Position numbers and translations under genes: made by a program. A stretch of DNA of 64,000 bases from Rossellomorea pakistanensis (GTDB lineage Bacteria; Bacillota; Bacilli; Bacillales; Bacillaceae_B). Shown piece after piece: positions 59,019 through 64,000 of this stretch; within the stretch, counting starts at the first letter, position 1, and each line of letters begins with the position of its first letter. The stretch is taken from assembly GCF_016908495.1 (NCBI RefSeq), contig NZ_JAFBDZ010000002.1, positions 186,001-250,000 of the forward strand. Reading direction: 5' to 3'. The notes under the pieces are model-generated. The model was not told the origin of the DNA, did no database searches, and saw only the letters and a list, made by a program, of their open reading frames with translations.

Positions 59019-59123
59019 TTCATAACCCCCCTCTTCGGTAACCGTACTAAAAATGCTCATTCTATTATTATAACCCAAAACACAACCCAAGAGGAGAGCA
59101 CCACCCATATCGACAAAAATCAC

Positions 59124-59160
59124 CAAATTCCGGGTCGTGCCTGGCACGACCCGGAATTTG
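59124..59160. repeat. Perfect palindrome CCGGGTCGTGCC-T-GGCACGACCCGG
   Basis: Eighteen-base arms CAAATTCCGGGTCGTGCC and exact complement around a single T. A second, imperfect copy is at 10496-10520; both continue into TTTGTCGA on the right. Confidence 0.85.
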
Positions 59161-59176
59161 TCGAATGTTGACAAAG

Positions 59177-59276
59177 TGGAGGGTGTCCCGAACCACACCT
59201 TACATATTTAGAAGAGGCACTAAAACGCTACTTTATATATCGTATTCAACGTGATTCCGGACTCCGTCTAGGACGA
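59177..59276. repeat. Hairpin repeat family (copy F)
   Basis: GGAGGGTGTCCCGAACC ... CATATTTAGAAGAGGCACTAAAACG ... GATTCCGGACTCCGTC (shown in parts) follows the layout of the other copies with more mismatches. It lies after the phosphatase gene, whose end is at 59283 on the minus strand. Confidence 0.55.
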
Positions 59277-59282
59277 TCTTAA

Positions 59283-60899
59283 CTAGTTTTCGATGATCCA
59301 GAAGGTGTCGCCGTTGAAAACGTTGACACCAGAAAGCTTGATTTTTTCTCCATTACGGAGCATGTAGTTTTTGTTCTCTGGGAATTCGAGTTTTTCGCCT
59401 TGTCGTTTTGCAATCAGGACAGGGTTGTGTGGATTTCGTTTATTGATTGCGACATGGTATCCTCGGGCTTTGTAGAGCTTCTTGCCATCAACATACTTTT
59501 TCTGTTCGGAAGGTATCTCTAAATACCTCTCGACCACTTTTGCAAGCTCAGTATTTTCCATAAGTCCTGTAGGTTTTCCTGGTCCATATGCATACAAAAA
59601 TACATCCTCTCCAGTATGTCCATGTGTAGTGAAACCGAGATGTGCTCTCTCTGCCATCATCTGGACCATTTTGTTTTCTAAGTCCACTTTGTCCTTCTCA
59701 TCTCTTAACGTGCAATAATCTTTATGTGAAATGTCCGCTAACCCATAGCTTTTCAAGACTTCTTTAAGATTGGAACGATCCTTTTTGAGCTGAGAAGTTG
59801 CTCCTTTAACTGTAAACTCAGCTTTTTTCAAAGGATCAATAATCTTTTTTACTGGCAGATCATAATATTTTTTGTTTGTGTTTTGACTTCCGATCGTCAG
59901 ACCGCTGTTACCATGATCTGTCACTGCTACTACCATCGTATGGCCATCTTTTTTGGCAAAATCAACGGCTTCTTTCACGGCTTCATCAAAGCTTAACACT
60001 TCACTAATCATTCCAATGGGATCATTTTTGTGTGCTGCCCAATCAACTTTACTTCCTTCAACAAACAGGAAAAAACCGTTTTCTTTTTCTGACAGCTCCC
60101 CGATCGCTGCTTTAGTCATGTCAGCAAGGGAAGGTTCTTCAGGCTTTAAGACCTTGCGATCAAATTCAAATTCAATATCTTCTTCGGCAAAACTACCCCA
60201 AAGCTTTCCTGGAGCCTCTCGACCATTAGTGAGCTCTTCTTTCGTATTCACAAACCGATACCCTTCATCTTCAATGACCTTTAGCAAATTTTCACCGTCT
60301 TCACGACTTAACTCTTTCGTTTTCAGCATTCCATCATCATTTTTTACCCTTTCCTCATCCTTTGGTCGAAGCCACGCTTTCCCGCCACCTAGGATAACGT
60401 CCATTCCTTGATACACCTGCTGCTCAGCGATATCACTAAACTCATCACGATTCTTTACATGAGAAGAAAAGGCTGCAGGGGTCGCATGCTGAACAGGAGA
60501 GGTCGAGACAATCCCAGTCAACAACCCTTGCATTAGTGCCTTTTCTAAAACAGACAGTACAGGTCTTGAGCTTTTTCTTTCATGTGAAACCATTCCAATG
60601 AAATCAGCCATTGTTTTATGTCCTGTGGCCATCGCCGTTCCTGCAGCAGCAGAATCAGTAATTGACGACTGAGAGGAATAGGTTTTAACACCTCCAACGA
60701 GGATTTCATCAAGAGCAAGCGGCTGTCCTTTGTACCAACGAGACAATGTAACGACGTCTGAATTTGTTCCGTCCATGATCATGAATATGACATTTCTCGG
60801 CGTTCTGTTCTCAGCAAAAGTACAGGGCGTTTCTGTGAAGAGAAAGGAAACAACCACTCCGATTATAAGAAGGATGCCAAGCTTTTTTACAGATTTCAA
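59283..60899 (-). CDS. phoA: Alkaline phosphatase
   Basis: A 538-residue secreted metallophosphatase of the alkaline phosphatase superfamily. The signal sequence (about 5-28) ends near TETPCTFAEN. The core has NVIFMIMDGTNSD with the first metal Asp, the nucleophile Ser in SSITDSAAAGTAMATGHKT (D-S-A, near residue 98), and metal ligands in VTDHGNSGLT and THGHTGEDV. About 60 extra residues at the C terminus form a small beta-rich domain not found in B. subtilis PhoA/PhoB. TTG 60899 is chosen because GAGGTGA lies six bases upstream; the ATG at 60929 overlaps that site. No clear Pho box was found. Confidence 0.88.
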   Translation of the reverse strand: MKSVKKLGILLIIGVVVSFLFTETPCTFAENRTPRNVIFMIMDGTNSDVVTLSRWYKGQPLALDEILVGGVKTYSSQSSITDSAAAGTAMATGHKTMADFIGMVSHERKSSRPVLSVLEKALMQGLLTGIVSTSPVQHATPAAFSSHVKNRDEFSDIAEQQVYQGMDVILGGGKAWLRPKDEERVKNDDGMLKTKELSREDGENLLKVIEDEGYRFVNTKEELTNGREAPGKLWGSFAEEDIEFEFDRKVLKPEEPSLADMTKAAIGELSEKENGFFLFVEGSKVDWAAHKNDPIGMISEVLSFDEAVKEAVDFAKKDGHTMVVAVTDHGNSGLTIGSQNTNKKYYDLPVKKIIDPLKKAEFTVKGATSQLKKDRSNLKEVLKSYGLADISHKDYCTLRDEKDKVDLENKMVQMMAERAHLGFTTHGHTGEDVFLYAYGPGKPTGLMENTELAKVVERYLEIPSEQKKYVDGKKLYKARGYHVAINKRNPHNPVLIAKRQGEKLEFPENKNYMLRNGEKIKLSGVNVFNGDTFWIIEN

Positions 60900-61063
60900 T
60901 TTGTTCACCTCACTCATTTGTTTCTTATTGTTCCAAGAGGAGGGGAGAACATAACAAAAAAACCTCTCTTCAATATGATAAAGTGTTCCGTCTTGAGGTG
61001 CTTTTCTAAAAAGTTGTGCTGAAGAGACAGTTGTTTTGACATTATTATTGGTAGATAAAAAAG

Positions 61064-61092
61064 CAAAACTCGCCACAGTATGGGCGAGTTTT
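61064..61092. terminator. Hairpin AAAACTCGCC/GGGCGAGTTTT
   Basis: A 10-bp stem between the divergent phosphatase and GyrI-like genes. The leftward side is followed by GCTTTTTT, so it would stop leftward transcription before the phosphatase. Confidence 0.65.
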
Positions 61093-61299
61093 CTTAATAA
61101 GTAATATCGGATCTATAATTGAACAAAAGCTACCCTTCGCCTGAAGAAGGGAAATTATTATGAAAATTTCAAAAATTAAATGTATATATTTTTAAAGCGT
61201 GTTACATTCCAAATGTAACGAACAACTATAAAGGAAGAAGGGATAAAAAGAATCTATGAAATTAAAGTCGAAATCCTTCCAAACTATCGCATTGCTTAT

Positions 61300-61710
61300 G
61301 TGCGACGAGTTGGTCGATATGGTCCTGCAAATATTAAAGTAATGGAGAAGTTAAAAAAATGGGCTAAGGAGAAAAATCTTCTTAAATCGGCAATCCTATT
61401 TGAAATACCGCAAGATAACCCTAAGACGACACTTTCAGAAAACTGTAGATTTGATGATGCTTGTATTGTGATTTCAAAGGATGATCAATTGGACGATTCA
61501 ATTTGCGAAAGTGAACTTTCTGGTGGAAAACACCTTATTTACGAATTCAAACATACAACAGATGATATTCAAAAAGCATACACTGACATTTTTTCATCTC
61601 TACAAAGTAATGGATATCAAATTGATAACAAACCCATTTTGGAAAGATACAATGGTGATAGAATTAACAACCCTTATTGCGAAATATGTGTACCTGTAAA
61701 ACCGCTATAG
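61300..61710 (+). CDS. GyrI-like effector-binding domain protein, start uncertain
   Basis: A GyrI/SbmC-like (AraC effector-binding) domain of about 155 residues. The frame is open from 61219 and the domain clearly begins before GTG 61300: upstream codons read YEIKVEILPNYRIAYV, the normal first strand of the fold. No ATG, GTG or TTG is available there; AAGGAAG at 61231 would place initiation near ATA 61243 or ATC 61252. The AraC-type HTH domain usual in longer relatives is absent. Either a non-standard start is used or this is a 5'-truncated gene. The C terminus (NPYCEICVPVKPL) is complete. Confidence 0.6.
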   Translation: MRRVGRYGPANIKVMEKLKKWAKEKNLLKSAILFEIPQDNPKTTLSENCRFDDACIVISKDDQLDDSICESELSGGKHLIYEFKHTTDDIQKAYTDIFSSLQSNGYQIDNKPILERYNGDRINNPYCEICVPVKPL

Positions 61711-62276
61711 TTGAATTAGCATTTTTACTTGTTTAATACGTGATCATCAACAAAAAATAGAAAAAGAAGAACAAGTGTCATATCAATCCTGATAACTTCT
61801 TGTTCTTCTTTCATTAATCTGCCCGAAGAAGGATTTCATAATACCGGCATACCAAACGACACTAAAATTGACAGTAGTTTTGGCCTTCTTTCTTAATAGA
61901 ACAATACTTATTGTCCAACATAAAAATGATGTCGATTGATAGGTCAAAATCCATATAACCTACAAAAAGTCTTGATAAATAAAAAAAATGACGTATGCCA
62001 ATTCATACGTCATTTCTTAAGAAAGCACCAGAAAACGGAAGCTTTATCAATATAAAGATAGGTTTTTGTTATGTATAAAAACTCTATTTACCTGTAGTCA
62101 AAAAGACCAATCATCCTTTATAGGAAGACGATCATTCATAAAGTTTTTTTCGCATAGTTTGTTGCTTTTCGAACAAAAATAGAACCCCTTAATGAAATTT
62201 CGTCAAAGAAAGGTTTCATTAGTATGATTTAAGATGTTTATGGTTGACTAAAAGCAACAAATTGCGGAAAGAACCC
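61711..62276. other. Gap with two hairpins and a spaced inverted repeat
   Basis: AGAAGAACAAG / CTTGTTCTTCT (61764-61811) probably ends the GyrI-like transcript. AAATGACGTATG / CATACGTCATTT (61986-62015) is a second bidirectional hairpin. TTTGTTGCTTTT (62159) and its complement AAAAGCAACAAA (62249) are 80 bases apart and match the end of repeat family 1. No gene was found. Confidence 0.5.
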
Positions 62277-63293
62277 TTAATAAAAACGCTTGTATCCGTC
62301 AAATTTTGATTTCCAGTAAGAGTTGCTTAAACTTGAAATCTGAACGCCATCATTTCCAGAATGGATAAATTGTCCTCCGCCTAAGTAGATACCCATATGG
62401 GAGATTCCACGTTTATATGTATTTTCGAAAAACACTAAGTCTCCAGGTTTTGGGGAGTTAACATAGAATGAACGGTTATAATAGCCTTCGCTGCTTGTAC
62501 GTGTAATGGATTTACCGGCTTTATTGAATACATAATAGATGTATCCACTACAATCAAACCCAGAAGGGGAACTACCGCCCCATGCATAAGGCACACCCAA
62601 ATGTTTTTTCGCTTCTGTGACGACATTTCCAGAAGATGTTCCTTCATCAGGATTCGTAACTTCAGGAGTAGATTCGTTTGGAGTTGAGCTTCCTTTCTTA
62701 ACAGAAAGCTTTTGTCCAATATAAATCAAGTCACTTTTTAATGAGTTCCACTGCTTTAATTCTCTTACTGAAACGCCGAATTGGACCCCAATACCAGATA
62801 AGGTATCACCTGGCTTCACAGTATAGCTTGTTGCTGACGGACTTGGGTCAGGGGTTGGAGCTGGATTATTCTCAACTGGATTGTTTGAGGACCCTTTAGA
62901 AACGATAAATTTTTGACCAGGATAGATCAAGTAGCTGTTAATATTGTTCCAAGACTTTAATTCGCCAAGGGTGATATTATGTGCATTAGCAATTCCGATT
63001 AAAGTATCCCCAGATTTAACTATGTAGGTTTTTGAACTGGAACTTGGCTTGGAGGTTTCAGGCTTAGGCTGTGTACCAGTATTCCCGCCGACTTGGAGAA
63101 TTTGGTTTGGATAAATCACATCACTTGTTAAGTTATTCCATTCCTTAAGCTTGCTGACTTGGGTGTTATATTGATTAGCGATTAACCAAAGAGAATCTCC
63201 TCGTTCAACCTTATATGTATTAGCAGATGCTTCTGCAACAAAAACAGTAGACAAAGCGGCAGTTGCGACAACAGAAACCATCGTTTTCTTCAT
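62277..63293 (-). CDS. Secreted LysM-NlpC/P60 cell-wall hydrolase
   Basis: A 338-residue autolysin of the LytE/LytF/CwlS type. Signal peptide (1-24), three LysM domains (about 26-69, 88-131 and 156-199, each with VxxGDTLxxIA-like start and a W-N core) separated by Pro/Ser/Thr-rich linkers, and a C-terminal NlpC/P60 endopeptidase (about 222-338) with Cys in FDCSGYIYY and His in ISHMGIYLGGG and FIHSG. It should cleave D-Glu-meso-DAP bonds. ATAGGAG precedes the ATG. Whether it is lytE, lytF or cwlS cannot be said. Confidence 0.92.
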   Translation of the reverse strand: MKKTMVSVVATAALSTVFVAEASANTYKVERGDSLWLIANQYNTQVSKLKEWNNLTSDVIYPNQILQVGGNTGTQPKPETSKPSSSSKTYIVKSGDTLIGIANAHNITLGELKSWNNINSYLIYPGQKFIVSKGSSNNPVENNPAPTPDPSPSATSYTVKPGDTLSGIGVQFGVSVRELKQWNSLKSDLIYIGQKLSVKKGSSTPNESTPEVTNPDEGTSSGNVVTEAKKHLGVPYAWGGSSPSGFDCSGYIYYVFNKAGKSITRTSSEGYYNRSFYVNSPKPGDLVFFENTYKRGISHMGIYLGGGQFIHSGNDGVQISSLSNSYWKSKFDGYKRFY

Positions 63294-63435
63294 AAATAGT
63301 GTTCTCCTATCAAATTAATTTATAAAATACAAAGAATTTACTTTATTCTACCAAAATAGGTAATAAAAAAGTAGAATAATAGACAAAAAATTAGGTAAAA
63401 AATATTACATTTATATTACAAAAGAATTATAGGAG

Positions 63436-64000
63436 CTATTCTAAAATACCTAATAGAAGATTTTCTAGGACTATGGGCTTATCTACTTTGTTCATGTTTT
63501 TTTTGTTCACAACATCCGGATCGAGGGGAGTGATGAATCTAGATCCACTTTCACTAACTTGATAAGGCTTTTCGATAATCGTATCTCCAAGCTTCAATCC
63601 TTTCTTTATCTCATGCTGACCATTCGCTTTAATACCGAGACTTAGTTCTCTCTTTTCAATTTCACCTGAAGAGTTAATCACCCAAACATAAGGCTTGTCT
63701 CCACTTTTGCTAATATATTCAATAGGAAGTGCTAGAACATCTTTCACTTCTTCGGTAATGATTGAAACAGATACATGATAACCATTCATGAGATTTTGTT
63801 TGGCATCGTTCAACTTAATTTGAATTGGGTAAAGGCTTTCCTCGTCAAGATTTACTTCCTTTTCCGGCAATGGAGAGATTTTAAGGACTTCTCCTTGTAT
63901 GGATTTATCCTGAACATCAGTGAAAACCTTAGCATTAAGGCCTTCTTTTACCTGCGTTGTCTCTTTTTCTGTAAGGTTACTGTTAACGATTGGCGTATCA
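63436..64000 (-). CDS. Efflux RND/ABC periplasmic adaptor-like protein, 3' part
   Basis: The C-terminal 187 residues of a membrane-fusion (HlyD/MacA/YknX-like) protein; the frame stays open to the window edge, so the start lies outside. Visible are the barrel segment (LNAKVFTDVQDKSIQGEVLK), PLPEKEVNLDEESLYPIQIK, LMNGYHVSVSIITEE and the hallmark ALPIEYI ... YVWVINSSGEIEKRELSLGI and IKKGLKLGDTII. It would link an ABC or RND exporter to the outside. The partner genes are not in the window. Confidence 0.8.
   Translation of the reverse strand, partial: DTPIVNSNLTEKETTQVKEGLNAKVFTDVQDKSIQGEVLKISPLPEKEVNLDEESLYPIQIKLNDAKQNLMNGYHVSVSIITEEVKDVLALPIEYISKSGDKPYVWVINSSGEIEKRELSLGIKANGQHEIKKGLKLGDTIIEKPYQVSESGSRFITPLDPDVVNKKNMNKVDKPIVLENLLLGILE

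Overview
This window is a low-GC, endospore-forming Firmicute chromosome segment, almost certainly family Bacillaceae. The evidence is sporulation genes (spoIIR, spoIID, spoIIQ, spoIIID and a cotB/cotH cluster), strong AGGAGG-type ribosome sites, TTG and GTG starts, and a gene order that follows the ywk-ywl-atp-ywm-ywn-ywp-ywq stretch of Bacillus subtilis. Species cannot be fixed from the sequence. No tRNA, rRNA, CRISPR array, prophage or transposase was seen.

Layout. 1-16.2 kb: a sporulation-type lipoprotein, prfA-prmC, spoIIR, ywlB, the Sua5-type ywlC with a DnaA-box cluster, mntP, the arginine phosphatase ywlE, a chemoreceptor, rpiB, ywlG, glyA, upp, a UDP-GlcNAc 2-epimerase and a secreted subtilase. 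16.4-23.9 kb: the complete F1Fo ATP synthase operon atpZ-I-B-E-F-H-A-G-D-C. 24.0-29.2 kb: a spore-coat island with two CotB-type proteins, an ArsB-like permease with a small overlapping membrane peptide, the kinase CotH and, divergent from it, a Gly-Lys repeat protein that looks like a CotG-type CotH substrate. 29.4-43.5 kb: ywzB, ywmB, murA, spoIID, a VanZ-like gene, spoIIQ, a two-subunit Na+/solute symporter, spoIIID, mbl, flhO, flhP and fabZ.

43.7-49.7 kb is the most interesting part, a biofilm-matrix island. It holds two paralogous lipoproteins, a tapA-like gene, sipW, a tasA/calY-like fibre gene, a TasA-like protein with an LPxTG-type anchor, two sinR-like regulators, a zinc-ribbon peptide and a 44-codon sinI-like antirepressor. 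The sinI gene lies directly behind a well-conserved class I cyclic-di-GMP riboswitch. Four 16-bp GTTC-N8-GAAC sites, matching SinR half-sites, lie before tapA and before the zinc-ribbon gene. An adjacent GGDEF gene (51.2 kb), divergent from a PgaC/IcaA-like glycosyltransferase (52.1 kb), completes a plausible local circuit: diguanylate cyclase, c-di-GMP, riboswitch, SinI, SinR, amyloid matrix.

49.7-64 kb: ywpF, ssbB with a ComK-type box, a coiled-coil peptide, the ywqB-ywqA SWIM/SNF2 pair, an alkaline phosphatase, a GyrI-like domain without a usual start, a LysM-NlpC/P60 hydrolase and the end of an efflux adaptor. Between genes there are several repeat families: perfect GGGACGGTTCTC palindromes, GTCGTGCC/GGCACGAC palindromes, about 110-bp GGCTGTCCC hairpins with a conserved inner stem (six copies), two longer Bacillus-type intergenic elements, and four tracts of degenerate repeats phased at 20-21 nt.
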